Origin: Enterococcus cecorum DSM 20682 = ATCC 43198
GTDB taxonomy: Bacteria; Bacillota; Bacilli; Lactobacillales; Enterococcaceae
Reading direction: 5' to 3'
NCBI RefSeq assembly: GCF_000407565.1
Contig: NZ_ASWI01000001.1
Location: 28,485-92,484 of the forward strand
DNA length: 64,000 bases
Position 1 is the stretch's first letter, and each line of letters opens with the position of its first letter. Shown here piece after piece: positions 19,743 through 28,674 of this stretch. A program made the translations under genes and the position numbers. The notes beneath the pieces are model-generated. The model ran no database searches. It saw only the letters and a program-made list of their open reading frames with translations, and was not told where the DNA came from.

Positions 19743-19772
19743 GCTGACAATGGGAGATAAGTGCGTCATTGT
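19743..19772 (+). terminator. Hairpin after rsmC-like gene
   Basis: GCTGACAATG and CATTGTTAGC pair over 10 bp (one G-U), ending in a short T-containing tail. Plausible weak terminator. Confidence 0.55.
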
Positions 19773-19785
19773 TAGCCTTTATAAT

Positions 19786-19799
19786 TGTAAACGTTTAAA
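19786..19799 (+). promoter_or_regulatory. LacI-family / CcpA-type operator upstream of the LacI-type regulator
   Basis: TGTAAACGTTTAAA matches the cre consensus at 13 of 14 positions and is a near palindrome around CG. It could be a CcpA site or the autoregulatory operator of the adjacent LacI-type gene. Confidence 0.6.
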
Positions 19800-19952
19800 A
19801 AATTAGTGAGCAAATAGAGCGTTTTCTAATAAAAATACGAACATTCTCAGAAAAAATCCGAATATTTCTCATTTTAGTTAAAAATACTATAAAAGATTTG
19901 TGGGCAATTTTTGTTCTTTTTGCTACAATTTTATTAACGAGGAGGAATGGCA

Positions 19953-20972
19953 ATGAAGCTGACCATTCGACAAATTGCAGAAATGGCAGGAGTATCCATA
20001 ACAACAGTATCACAAATATTAAATAATAAGGGTAGTCGTTTTAGTGAGAAAACAAGGAAGCGCGTTTTAGATATTGTTAATGAATATCAATACAAGCCAG
20101 ATTTTTTTGCTTCCAATTTAATCAATCGTCATTCAAAAACAATTGGGATGATTGTTCCTGAAGTGACTGACCTCTTTTTTACGAAGATTGTTGAAGGGGC
20201 CGAAAGTTATTTAGATCCTTTGGGATATATGTTGGTATTATGTCATAGCCAACAAGATCCAGATAAAGAAATCAAGTTTTTAGAAGAGTTAGCACATCGT
20301 TCGGTTGATGGGGTGTTATTAGCAACGCCGAATTTAATTCCTGAGAATATCCGTAAAAATAACCGTTATAGAGATCGAATGCCGATGATTTTGATTGATC
20401 GTGGCATCAACCGACGTGATCATGGAAGAATAATTATTAAAGAATATGAAGCTTGTTACCAGACAATTGTATATTTATCACAACAAGGGCATCAAAAAAT
20501 CGGCATGTTACAAGAACAAACGGGGTATTATCAATTAGAAGAACGTCTGAATGGCTATAAAGATGCTTTGAAAGATTTGAATATACCATTTCATAAAAAT
20601 CGTACCGTTGCTGGTGAGTTAACAGTTCGTGGGGGCTATTTAGCAACAAAACAGTTATTGGCTCAAGACGATGAAATAACTGCAATCTTTTGTGCGAATG
20701 ATGCAATGGCGATGGGCTGTTACCAAGCTTTGTACGAGTTAGGTAAGAAAGTTCCAGAAGATATTTCTGTGGTTGGGTTTGACGGTATGAGTTTGACGGA
20801 ATCGATGGTACCACCATTAACAACAATTGCTCAGCCTATTTTTGACATTGGATATACCGCGGCGAAATTTTTAGTTGATGCGATTGAATATCCTGAGCGA
20901 GAAATTCCCAATAAAGTTTTTAATACTAAATTAATAATTCGTGAGAGCGTCCGTCCGTTGACAAAAGAATAA
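19953..20972 (+). CDS. LacI/GalR-family transcriptional regulator, probably of nucleoside genes
   Basis: A 339-residue regulator. Residues 1-55 form the LacI DNA-binding domain (MKLTIRQIAEMAGVSITTVS, hinge helix YQYKPDFFASNL). Residues 60-335 form the periplasmic-binding-like effector domain (KTIGMIVPEVTDLFF, FCANDAMAMG, VVGFDGM). ATG at 19953 is 7 nt from GAGGAGG; an ATG at 19947 is too close. It lies upstream of pdp-deoC-cdd in the same direction, and both carry related palindromic operators, so control of nucleoside catabolism is inferred. The effector is unknown. Confidence 0.88.
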   Translation: MKLTIRQIAEMAGVSITTVSQILNNKGSRFSEKTRKRVLDIVNEYQYKPDFFASNLINRHSKTIGMIVPEVTDLFFTKIVEGAESYLDPLGYMLVLCHSQQDPDKEIKFLEELAHRSVDGVLLATPNLIPENIRKNNRYRDRMPMILIDRGINRRDHGRIIIKEYEACYQTIVYLSQQGHQKIGMLQEQTGYYQLEERLNGYKDALKDLNIPFHKNRTVAGELTVRGGYLATKQLLAQDDEITAIFCANDAMAMGCYQALYELGKKVPEDISVVGFDGMSLTESMVPPLTTIAQPIFDIGYTAAKFLVDAIEYPEREIPNKVFNTKLIIRESVRPLTKE

Positions 20973-20993
20973 AAGTAGTCTATATTGAGTTTG

Positions 20994-21060
20994 CAAAGGC
21001 TTTCATATTTTTGTCAAAATACGTAAACTGTTTTACTCAGATGGATGAAGCCTTGTTCTT
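20994..21060 (+). terminator. Long-looped hairpin between the regulator and pdp
   Basis: CAAAGGCTTTCAT (20994-21006) pairs with ATGAAGCCTTG (21045-21055) and is followed by TTCTTTTTG. The loop of about 38 nt contains the palindromic operator at 21023-21036, an unusual arrangement. Confidence 0.55.
21023..21036 (+). promoter_or_regulatory. Palindromic operator upstream of pdp
   Basis: GTAAACTGTTTTAC is a 14-bp near-perfect palindrome with the core of LacI-family sites. It shares GTAAAC with the site at 19786-19799. A TATAAT at 21068-21073, about 30 nt before pdp, would be the -10 box of the controlled promoter. Confidence 0.6.
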
Positions 21061-21100
21061 TTTGTTGTATAATAAAGTATTGTGAAAGGACGGAGAATTT

Positions 21101-22408
21101 ATGCGAATGGTTGATTTAATCGCCAAAAAGCGTGATGGTCAATCTTTATCAAAAGAAGAGATTGAATGGATTGTCACTGGTTATACAAACGGTAAAATTC
21201 CAGATTATCAAATGAGTGCGTTGACGATGGCGATTTTTTACCAGGATATGACTGACCAAGAGATTACTGATTTAACCTTGGCAATGGCAAATTCTGGCGA
21301 TGTCGTGAATCTAGAGAATATTGAAGGTATTAAAGTAGATAAACATTCTACAGGAGGTGTGGGTGATACCACCACTTTAGTATTGGCGCCTTTAGTAGCC
21401 AGTGTCGGTGTGCCTGTCGCTAAGATGTCTGGTCGTGGTTTAGGCTATACTGGAGGCACGCTTGATAAATTAGAGGCCATTCCAGGTTTTCAAATCGAAT
21501 TAAGTGAAGATAAGTTTGTGGAACTAGTCAATGAGAGTAAAGTAGCAGTTATCGGTCAGTCTGGGAATTTAGCCCCAGCCGATAAAAAGTTATATGCTTT
21601 ACGCGATGTGACAGCCACAGTTGATTCTATTCCATTGATTGCCAGCTCGATTATGAGTAAGAAGATTGCTGCTGGAGCCGATGCGATTGTTTTAGATGTC
21701 ACGACTGGAGACGGCGCTTTTATGAAAAATCTAGAAGATGCCAAACGCCTAGCTTCTACCATGGTTCAAATCGGGAAACTAGCAAATCGTCAAACGATGG
21801 CGGTGATTTCTGATATGTCACAACCTCTGGGAGAAGCAATCGGTAATAGCTTAGAAGTAGTCGAAGCCATTGAAACGCTCCAAGGTAAAGGACCGAAAGA
21901 CTTAGAAGAAATGTGCTATGTTTTAGGAAGCCAAATGGTTGTATTAGCGAAAAAAGCTGATACTTTGGAACAAGCACGGGAAATGTTGGAAGAAGCGCTA
22001 CATTCAGGTAAAGCTTTTGCTAAGTTTAAAGAAATGGTTGCCAATCAAGGTGGCGATGTGAGTGTCATTGATCACCCAGAAAAACTATTAACGGCTAAAT
22101 ATGAAATTGAACTACCAGCCAAACAAAGTGGTGTGATTACTAAATTAGTTGCCAATGAGTTAGGAATTGCAGCTATGATGTTAGGTGCTGGTCGCAAAAC
22201 CAAAGAAGATACAATCGACTTTGCGGTTGGATTGAAATTACGTAAAAAAGTCGGTGAGGCCATTCAAGAAGGTGAAAGTGTCCTAACGATTTATGCAAAT
22301 CAACCAGCAGAAGAAATTCAAGATGTGGTGGCATTGTTGTATCAAAACATTGAAATTGGTCCATCAGGTCAAGAACCACCATTAATCCATGGAATTATTA
22401 CAGAATAG
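21101..22408 (+). CDS. pdp: Pyrimidine-nucleoside phosphorylase
   Basis: A 435-residue enzyme that phosphorolyses uridine, deoxyuridine and thymidine to base plus (deoxy)ribose-1-phosphate. The thymidine/pyrimidine phosphorylase signature is present ([18 protein letters not shown]) with the phosphate-binding [12 protein letters not shown]. It starts MRMVDLI like the Bacillus enzyme, and the length is normal. First gene of a run with deoC 9 nt and cdd 12 nt downstream. Confidence 0.95.
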   Translation: MRMVDLIAKKRDGQSLSKEEIEWIVTGYTNGKIPDYQMSALTMAIFYQDMTDQEITDLTLAMANSGDVVNLENIEGIKVDKHSTGGVGDTTTLVLAPLVASVGVPVAKMSGRGLGYTGGTLDKLEAIPGFQIELSEDKFVELVNESKVAVIGQSGNLAPADKKLYALRDVTATVDSIPLIASSIMSKKIAAGADAIVLDVTTGDGAFMKNLEDAKRLASTMVQIGKLANRQTMAVISDMSQPLGEAIGNSLEVVEAIETLQGKGPKDLEEMCYVLGSQMVVLAKKADTLEQAREMLEEALHSGKAFAKFKEMVANQGGDVSVIDHPEKLLTAKYEIELPAKQSGVITKLVANELGIAAMMLGAGRKTKEDTIDFAVGLKLRKKVGEAIQEGESVLTIYANQPAEEIQDVVALLYQNIEIGPSGQEPPLIHGIITE

Positions 22409-22417
22409 GAGTCTATC

Positions 22418-23080
22418 ATGTCATTTAATCAATATATCGATCATACAATTTTAAAAGCAGAAACAAAAAAAGAAGATGTATTACGTATCATTAAAGAAGC
22501 AAAAGAAAATCATTTTTGCTCTGTATGTATTAACCCAACTTGGGTGAGTTTAGCAGCTAAAGAACTAGCTGATAGTGATGTAAAAGTCTGCACAGTCATT
22601 GGTTTCCCCTTAGGTGCCAATACTACGGCAGTGAAAGCCTTTGAAACAACAGATGCCATCAATAATGGGGCGGATGAAGTGGATATGGTTATTAATATTG
22701 GGGCTTTGCGTGATGGCAATGAAGAACTTGTCTTAAATGATATTCAAGCAGTCGTGGATGCAGCCAAAGATAAAGCTTTAGTCAAAGTGATTATCGAAAC
22801 AGCTTTACTTACCGATGAAGAAATCGTCAAAGCTTGTCAATTAGCCCAAAAAGCTGGGGCTGATTTCGTAAAAACTTCAACAGGTTTTTCAACAAGCGGA
22901 GCAAAAGCAAAAGACGTTGCATTAATGCGCCAAACAGTTGGTTCAGATATGGGTGTCAAAGCTTCTGGCGGTATCCATACAGCACAAGAAGCACAAAGTA
23001 TGCTTGATGCTGGGGCAACACGTCTTGGTGTAAGTGCAAGTATGGCAATTATTGCTGGTGAAAAAGGAACTGGCTATTAA
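22418..23080 (+). CDS. deoC: Deoxyribose-phosphate aldolase
   Basis: A 220-residue class I aldolase that splits deoxyribose-5-phosphate to acetaldehyde and glyceraldehyde-3-phosphate. The Schiff-base Lys152 lies in [14 protein letters not shown], and the [12 protein letters not shown]-terminus is typical. TAGGAG precedes the ATG. It sits between pdp and cdd in the nucleoside operon. Confidence 0.96.
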   Translation: MSFNQYIDHTILKAETKKEDVLRIIKEAKENHFCSVCINPTWVSLAAKELADSDVKVCTVIGFPLGANTTAVKAFETTDAINNGADEVDMVINIGALRDGNEELVLNDIQAVVDAAKDKALVKVIIETALLTDEEIVKACQLAQKAGADFVKTSTGFSTSGAKAKDVALMRQTVGSDMGVKASGGIHTAQEAQSMLDAGATRLGVSASMAIIAGEKGTGY

Positions 23081-23092
23081 GAGGGTGTATCT

Positions 23093-23497
23093 ATGAAAGC
23101 TAAACAAGAATGGATTGATTTAGCAACGCAAGCCCTTGATAAAGCCTATGTCCCTTATTCTCACTTTCCAGTAGGGGCGTGTCTTGTCTGTGAAGATGGC
23201 ACACTTTATCAAGGAATTAATATCGAAAATGCTTCTTACGGCTTAACAAACTGTGCCGAAAGAACTGCATTCTTTAAGGCAGTCTCAGAAGGAAAACGCA
23301 ACTTTAGCCATTTGGTGATTGCTGGCCATACACCTGAACCAATCTCTCCTTGTGGGGCTTGTCGTCAAGTGATGGCAGAATTTTGTACACCGGATATGCC
23401 AGTCACATTAATAGGCGACGAAGGTGTCATCAAAGAAACAACGGTGGAAGAATTATTACCTTACTCTTTTTCCAACCAAGATTTACATGTACATTAA
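23093..23497 (+). CDS. cdd: Cytidine deaminase
   Basis: A 134-residue homotetrameric-type cytidine deaminase. Zinc ligands are Cys54 (NCAERTAFF, with catalytic Glu56) and Cys87/Cys90 (PCGACRQV). It turns cytidine and deoxycytidine into the uridines used by Pdp. Cotranscribed with deoC, 12 nt apart. Confidence 0.95.
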   Translation: MKAKQEWIDLATQALDKAYVPYSHFPVGACLVCEDGTLYQGINIENASYGLTNCAERTAFFKAVSEGKRNFSHLVIAGHTPEPISPCGACRQVMAEFCTPDMPVTLIGDEGVIKETTVEELLPYSFSNQDLHVH

Positions 23498-23562
23498 TTA
23501 CGGTTATCCAGCATATGGCTGATAACATATAAGACTTATCTAATTTAGGGGGCTTTACAGAA

Positions 23563-24663
23563 GTGAAAAAAGCAAAATTATTCAGTTTAGCTACAGTTGC
23601 TTTAACTAGTACATTAGTGTTAGCTGCATGTGGCTCAAGCAAATCAAATGACGGCGCGAAAAAAGACGCTGCCAAAGACAACAAGAGTGTAGCAATTGTT
23701 ACTGACGTCGGTGGGGTTGATGACCGTTCTTTTAACCAATCAGCTTGGGAAGGATTACAAGCTTGGGGGAAAGAAAATGGTCTGAAAAAAGGTGTAGGTG
23801 GCTATAACTATTTCCAATCTGACAAAGAATCAGCTTATGCTACTAACCTTAACTCTGCTGTACAAAATGGCTTCAAGACAATCTTTGGTATTGGTTTCAA
23901 ACTTTCGCCTGAAATCAAGAAAGCTGCTGCTCAAAACAAAGATAACAACTTTGGTATTATTGATGATGTAATCGAAGGTGAAGATAATGTAGTATCTGCT
24001 ACTTTCAAAGATAATGAAGCTGCTTACTTAGCTGGTGTTGCTGCGGCTGCTACTACTAAGACGAATAAAGTAGGTTTCATCGGTGGTGAAGAAGGGGTTG
24101 TTATTGACCGCTTTGAAGCTGGATTTGTGAAAGGTGTAGAAGAAACTGCTAAGAAATTAGGTAAGACAATTACAGTTGATGTACAATATGCTGGTTCATT
24201 TGGTGATCCTGCAAAAGGTAAAGCTGTTGCTGCTCAAATCTATGAAGGTGGCGCAGACATCATCTTCCATGCTTCAGGTGGTACTGGTCAAGGGGTATTC
24301 CAAGAAGCTAAAGCAATTGATGAACAATTAACTGAAGCACAATTAGCTGAAAAACAAGTTTGGGTTATCGGTGTAGATAGCGACCAACAAGCAGAAGGTG
24401 CCTTCAAAACTAAAGATGGTAAAGATGCTAACTTAACTCTTTGCTCAACTCTTAAAGGTGTAGGTGCTGCAGTTGCCGATATTTCTCAAAAAGCTGCTGA
24501 TGGTAAATTCCCTGGTGGTAAACACTTAGAATACGGTCTTAAAGATGGCGGGGTTGATTTAACAGATGGTTTCTTAAGTGATGAAGCTAAGAAACAAGTT
24601 GAATCAGCTAAGAAAGATATCTTAGACGGTAAAGTTGAAGTACCAGAAAAACCAAGTAAATAA
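23563..24663 (+). CDS. bmpA: BMP-family nucleoside-binding lipoprotein
   Basis: A 366-residue BmpA/PnrA-family substrate-binding lipoprotein. The signal peptide ends in lipobox LAAC with Cys23. The mature part contains DVGGVDDRSFNQSAWEG and the GGTGQGVFQEA motif of nucleoside-binding members. The start is GTG at 23563, giving MKKAKLFSLA; GGGGG lies 10 nt upstream. It feeds the ABC transporter encoded after two hairpins. Purine or pyrimidine nucleosides are the expected ligands from family and context. Confidence 0.92.
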   Translation: MKKAKLFSLATVALTSTLVLAACGSSKSNDGAKKDAAKDNKSVAIVTDVGGVDDRSFNQSAWEGLQAWGKENGLKKGVGGYNYFQSDKESAYATNLNSAVQNGFKTIFGIGFKLSPEIKKAAAQNKDNNFGIIDDVIEGEDNVVSATFKDNEAAYLAGVAAAATTKTNKVGFIGGEEGVVIDRFEAGFVKGVEETAKKLGKTITVDVQYAGSFGDPAKGKAVAAQIYEGGADIIFHASGGTGQGVFQEAKAIDEQLTEAQLAEKQVWVIGVDSDQQAEGAFKTKDGKDANLTLCSTLKGVGAAVADISQKAADGKFPGGKHLEYGLKDGGVDLTDGFLSDEAKKQVESAKKDILDGKVEVPEKPSK

Positions 24664-24679
24664 TTAAATGTAATGTATT

Positions 24680-24714
24680 CTGTGATCTTATCCTTTGTGA
24701 TAAGATCACAGTTT
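24680..24714 (+). terminator. Strong hairpin after the BMP lipoprotein gene
   Basis: A 13-bp perfect stem CTGTGATCTTATC/GATAAGATCACAG (24680-24692 with 24699-24711) then TTT. Likely partial termination, giving more lipoprotein than ABC subunits. Confidence 0.8.
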
Positions 24715-24725
24715 CTATCAAGGTT

Positions 24726-24760
24726 ACAATTAAGGAGACTAATTTAATCTCTTTAATTGT
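24726..24760 (+). repeat. Second hairpin between lipoprotein and ABC genes
   Basis: ACAATTAAGGAGA (24726-24738) pairs with TCTCTTTAATTGT (24748-24760), 13 bp with one mismatch and no T-run. It may protect mRNA ends or fold as part of an attenuator. Confidence 0.5.
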
Positions 24761-24823
24761 GGGAATTGATTTTTCACAAAAAATGTTGATGCATCATGTT
24801 TATAAGTAAGGAAGTGAAAGAAG

Positions 24824-26395
24824 TTGACTCAAGGATTTGAAAATGTCGTTGAGATGCGAAATGTAACCAAAATTTTTGGTAGCTTTGTAGCAAATAATCA
24901 AGTAAATCTACAAGTACGTCGTGGAGAAATTCATGCCTTGCTTGGAGAAAATGGTGCGGGTAAGTCAACTATGATGAATATGTTGGCCGGACTTTTGCAA
25001 CCAACTTCTGGAGATATTCTCTTAAATGGAGAGGTAGTACAGATTACAAGCCCTACAACTGCTAATAAATTAGGAATCGGAATGGTTCACCAGCATTTCA
25101 TGTTAGTCGATGCGTTTACCGTAACTGAAAATATTATGTTAGGTAGCGAAATTAGTCGCTTTGGAGTATTAGATCGCAAAAAAGCGAAAGAAGAAATTGT
25201 AAAAATCTCTGAACAATATGGCTTGCAAGTCGATCCAGATGCTTATGTTCGTGATATTTCAGTTGGGATGCAACAACGTGTTGAAATTTTAAAAACACTT
25301 TATCGTGGTGCCGATGTCTTAATTTTTGACGAACCAACTGCAGTATTGACTCCTCAAGAAATTGAAGAACTTATTATGATTATGAAAGAATTAATTAAAG
25401 AAGGGAAGTCAATCATCTTAATTACCCATAAATTGGATGAAATTAAAGCAGTTGCCGACCGTTGTACTGTTATTCGCCGTGGTAAATACATCGGTACAGT
25501 CGATGTCAAGGATGTAACCAGTCAGCAATTAGCGGACATGATGGTAGGACGTGCGGTATCCTTCAAAACCCCTAAAAAGGATGCAAATCCCCAAGAAGTG
25601 GTCTTGTCTGTGCAAGATTTGGTGGTCAAAGAAAATCGTGGCTTAGAAGCGGTGAAAGGTCTATCGCTTGAAGTGCGTGCCGGTGAAGTATTAGGAATTG
25701 CCGGGATTGATGGGAATGGACAATCCGAATTGGTTCAGGCTTTAACTGGTTTGCGTAAAGTCGAAAGTGGTAAAGTAACATTAAATGGGGATGATATTAC
25801 CAACCAACGCCCACGTAAAATTACTTTAGAAGGTGTAGGACATGTCCCTGAAGACCGTCATAAATATGGTTTAGTATTGGATATGACTTTGGCAGAAAAT
25901 ATCGCACTACAAACTTACTTTACTGATCCATTAAGTAAAAACGGTATTTTAAATTACAATGAAATCAATGAGCATGCGCGTGATTTAATGCAAGAATTTG
26001 ACGTGCGAGCTGCAAGTGAAATCGTTCCGGCTAAAGCTTTATCAGGTGGGAACCAACAAAAAGCGATTATCGCCCGTGAAGTTAGCCGTGATCCTGATTT
26101 GTTAATTGTTGCAAATCCTACGCGTGGTTTGGACGTTGGGGCAATTGAGTTTATCCACAAACGTCTGATTGATCAACGCGATAAGATGAAAGCTGTCTTA
26201 TTAATCAGTTTTGAATTAGATGAAATCTTAAATGTATCTGACCGAATCGCTGTTATTCATGGTGGTAAAATTGTTGGGATAGTGGATCCAAAAGAAACCA
26301 ATGAACAAGAATTAGGTCTATTGATGGCAGGTTATTCATTAGAAGAGGCCAGAAAAGAATTAGCAAATAGCGAGGTAGGTGAGGCAAATGCATAA
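24824..26395 (+). CDS. nupA: Nucleoside ABC transporter ATP-binding protein (two NBDs)
   Basis: A 523-residue ATPase with two fused nucleotide-binding domains, as in NupA/NupO. The first has Walker A GENGAGKST, signature SVGMQQRVE and Walker B DEPTAVLT. The second has the degenerate GIDGNGQSE, LSGGNQQKAI and NPTRGLDVG, typical of sugar/nucleoside CUT2-type importers. The start is TTG at 24824 with AAGGAAGTG upstream. It overlaps the next gene by 8 nt. It energises uptake of nucleosides captured by the lipoprotein. Confidence 0.92.
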   Translation: MTQGFENVVEMRNVTKIFGSFVANNQVNLQVRRGEIHALLGENGAGKSTMMNMLAGLLQPTSGDILLNGEVVQITSPTTANKLGIGMVHQHFMLVDAFTVTENIMLGSEISRFGVLDRKKAKEEIVKISEQYGLQVDPDAYVRDISVGMQQRVEILKTLYRGADVLIFDEPTAVLTPQEIEELIMIMKELIKEGKSIILITHKLDEIKAVADRCTVIRRGKYIGTVDVKDVTSQQLADMMVGRAVSFKTPKKDANPQEVVLSVQDLVVKENRGLEAVKGLSLEVRAGEVLGIAGIDGNGQSELVQALTGLRKVESGKVTLNGDDITNQRPRKITLEGVGHVPEDRHKYGLVLDMTLAENIALQTYFTDPLSKNGILNYNEINEHARDLMQEFDVRAASEIVPAKALSGGNQQKAIIAREVSRDPDLLIVANPTRGLDVGAIEFIHKRLIDQRDKMKAVLLISFELDEILNVSDRIAVIHGGKIVGIVDPKETNEQELGLLMAGYSLEEARKELANSEVGEANA

Positions 26396-27536
26396 TAAAT
26401 CTGAAAGAATTCAAAATATCATTGTGCCGATTATCGCTGTTATCCTAGGGTTCGTTCTAGGTGGTTTAATCATGTTAGGTTTTGGGTTTAATCCGATGGA
26501 AGGTTATGGACAAATGTTTAAAACAGCCTTTTTAAATCCATTAACTGGTGAAGTCAATCCGCGTAATATCGGTGAAATCTTTGTATCGGCAGCACCACTA
26601 ATCTTTACGGCATTAGGTTTCTCGATTGCCAATACTGCTGGTTTCTTCAATATCGGGTTATCAGGACAAGCTTTATGTGGCTGGGTAACTAGTATTTGGA
26701 TTGCGTTATCTATGCCTGACGCTCCACGTTTTGTCGTATTACTTGTGGCAATTGTTGCTGGGGTATTATCTGGTGCGATTGCTGGTGCGATTCCAGGATT
26801 TTTACGTGCTTTCTTTGGTACGAGTGAAGTTATCGTAACCATTATGATGAACTATATTTTACTTCACATCGGTAACCATATTGTGAATAATGTGATGAGT
26901 CCAAAAATCATCCAAAGTAAAGGGATGACAGTGGCGATTAATAAGAGTGCTTCTTTACAAACACCTTGGTTAGCTGCCTTAACCAATAATTCTCGTTTGA
27001 ATTTAGGAATTTTCTTTGCAATTATCGCTTTGGTGGTTGTTTGGTTTGTCATGAAGAAAACGACGCTTGGTTATGAAATTCGCGCTGTTGGTTTGAACCC
27101 ATATGCTTCTGAATATGCGGGTATGTCAAGTAAACGTACGATTATCGTTTCAATGGTCATTTCTGGTGCTTTAGCAGGTATGGGTGGCGTTGTCTTAGGT
27201 TTAGGTACCTTTGAAAACTTCACTTCACAAAGTTCTTCCTTAGCCATTGGTTTTGATGGAATGGCGGTATCGCTACTTGGTAATGGTAGCTCGCTTGGTA
27301 TTTTTGCTGCTGCTTTACTATTTAGTGTCTTACAACTAGGTGGTCAAGGGATGCAAGTTGTCGGTATTCCATCTGAGTTAGTGAATATTGATATTGCAAT
27401 TATCATCTTCTTTGTTGGTATTAGCTTTGTCATTCGTTATATTTTGGCTAAATTTACTGGCAAAAAATCCGCAACCGTTAAAGTTGAAAAAGATTCAAAA
27501 CCAAATGAAGAAAGTCAAGAAGGAGGGACCATCTAA
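26388..27536 (+). CDS. nupB: Nucleoside ABC transporter permease 1
   Basis: A 382-residue permease of the BPD_transp_2 family with about nine hydrophobic segments. The YEIRAVGLNPYASEYAGM motif is typical of the first subunit of nucleoside importers. The C-terminus is an unusually charged lysine/glutamate tail. ATG 26388 is preferred over an in-frame upstream start inside nupA, with GAGG 6 nt before it. The stop overlaps the next start by one base (TAATG). Confidence 0.92.
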   Translation: MHNKSERIQNIIVPIIAVILGFVLGGLIMLGFGFNPMEGYGQMFKTAFLNPLTGEVNPRNIGEIFVSAAPLIFTALGFSIANTAGFFNIGLSGQALCGWVTSIWIALSMPDAPRFVVLLVAIVAGVLSGAIAGAIPGFLRAFFGTSEVIVTIMMNYILLHIGNHIVNNVMSPKIIQSKGMTVAINKSASLQTPWLAALTNNSRLNLGIFFAIIALVVVWFVMKKTTLGYEIRAVGLNPYASEYAGMSSKRTIIVSMVISGALAGMGGVVLGLGTFENFTSQSSSLAIGFDGMAVSLLGNGSSLGIFAAALLFSVLQLGGQGMQVVGIPSELVNIDIAIIIFFVGISFVIRYILAKFTGKKSATVKVEKDSKPNEESQEGGTI

Positions 27537-28489
27537 TGAATCTAGATGCAATTGCTACAATTATTACGCAAACATTGATTTATGCAGCTCCGTTAATTTT
27601 GACTGCGCTAGGTGGCGTTTTCTCTGAACGAAGTGGGATTGTTAACGTTGGTTTGGAAGGTATCATGGTTATGGGGGCCTTTAGTTCAGTGGTCTTTAAC
27701 TTAACGTATGCCTCTCAATTCGGCAAATTAACCCCTTGGCTTGGTTTGTTAGTCGGGGGGCTAGTAGGTTGTCTATTCTCATTACTACATGCGGTGGCAA
27801 CGATTAACTTCCGCGCCGATCATATTATCAGTGGTACGGTAATGAACTTAATGGCTCCAGCTTTAGCAGTCTTTTTAGTGAAAGATTTGTATGATAAAGG
27901 TCAAACAGATAGTATCCAAGAATTCTTTGGTTATTTCCATTTTCCAATTTTAGGCGATATTCCTGTTATTGGTAAATTATTCTTTGCCAAAACCTCATTA
28001 ACTGCGTATATTGCGATTTTAATTTCTTTTGTTGCTTGGTTTGTTGTATTTAAAACAAAATTTGGTTTACGTCTACGTTCTGTAGGGGAACATCCACAAG
28101 CAGCGGATACTTTAGGGATTAATGTTTATGCGATGCGTTATGCTGGGGTATTAATCTCTGGTTTCTTAGGCGGTATGGGTGGTGCTTTATTCGCCCAATC
28201 AATCGCTGGACGTTTTGCGGTAACTACTATTGCTGGTCAAGGTTTCATTTCGATGGCAGCCATGATTTTCGGTAAATGGAATCCAATTGGTGCGATGGGA
28301 GCGGCTCTATTCTTTGGCTTCTCACAAAACTTAAGTATTGCTGGTAAGGCGATTCCATTTATTGCTTCAATTCCAGATGTTTACTTATTAATCGCGCCTT
28401 ATGTATTGACGATTATCGTATTGGTTGCGTTCTTTGGTCAAGCGGCTGGTCCGAAAGCCAATGGTACCAACTATATTAAATCTAAATAA
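27536..28489 (+). CDS. nupC: Nucleoside ABC transporter permease 2
   Basis: A 317-residue BPD_transp_2 permease with about eight to nine membrane segments, including GGVFSERSGIVNVGLEGIMV and LRSVGEHPQAADTLGINVY. It pairs with the preceding permease in a heterodimeric channel and is translationally coupled to it. Same family as B. subtilis NupQ and L. lactis NupC. Confidence 0.92.
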   Translation: MNLDAIATIITQTLIYAAPLILTALGGVFSERSGIVNVGLEGIMVMGAFSSVVFNLTYASQFGKLTPWLGLLVGGLVGCLFSLLHAVATINFRADHIISGTVMNLMAPALAVFLVKDLYDKGQTDSIQEFFGYFHFPILGDIPVIGKLFFAKTSLTAYIAILISFVAWFVVFKTKFGLRLRSVGEHPQAADTLGINVYAMRYAGVLISGFLGGMGGALFAQSIAGRFAVTTIAGQGFISMAAMIFGKWNPIGAMGAALFFGFSQNLSIAGKAIPFIASIPDVYLLIAPYVLTIIVLVAFFGQAAGPKANGTNYIKSK

Positions 28490-28534
28490 TCTGATGACAA
28501 GAAGACATTTGTCCTTTTGTCGAGGTTCAAAGCT

Positions 28535-28545
28535 TGCTATAATCA
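28535..28545 (+). promoter_or_regulatory. Extended -10 promoter before deoB
   Basis: TTGCTATAATC contains TATAAT preceded by TG-n. A weak TTTGTC lies 16 nt further upstream. The transcript would start about 28550 and have a leader of about 125 nt. Confidence 0.5.
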
Positions 28546-28577
28546 CAATGTAAGCACAACCAAGATTGAATAAACTT

Positions 28578-28622
28578 AAGGAGGACAATCGGATATGTGC
28601 TGATAGTTCTCCTTATTTTATT
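28578..28622 (+). terminator. Attenuator-like hairpin in the deoB leader
   Basis: AAGGAGGAC (28578-28586) pairs with GTTCTCCTT (28606-28614), one mismatch, followed by ATTTTATT. The left arm is a perfect Shine-Dalgarno followed by ATG TGC TGA, a two-codon frame inside the loop. Confidence 0.5.
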
Positions 28623-28674
28623 AAGTAAATAGAGTCGAAAAGCGGCTTTAAAATGAATAGAAAGCAGGGATAAC

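Noticed and set aside
28490..28674. Purine-sensing riboswitch before deoB
   Set aside because: Only one stem-loop and a promoter box were found, with no aptamer-like junction.
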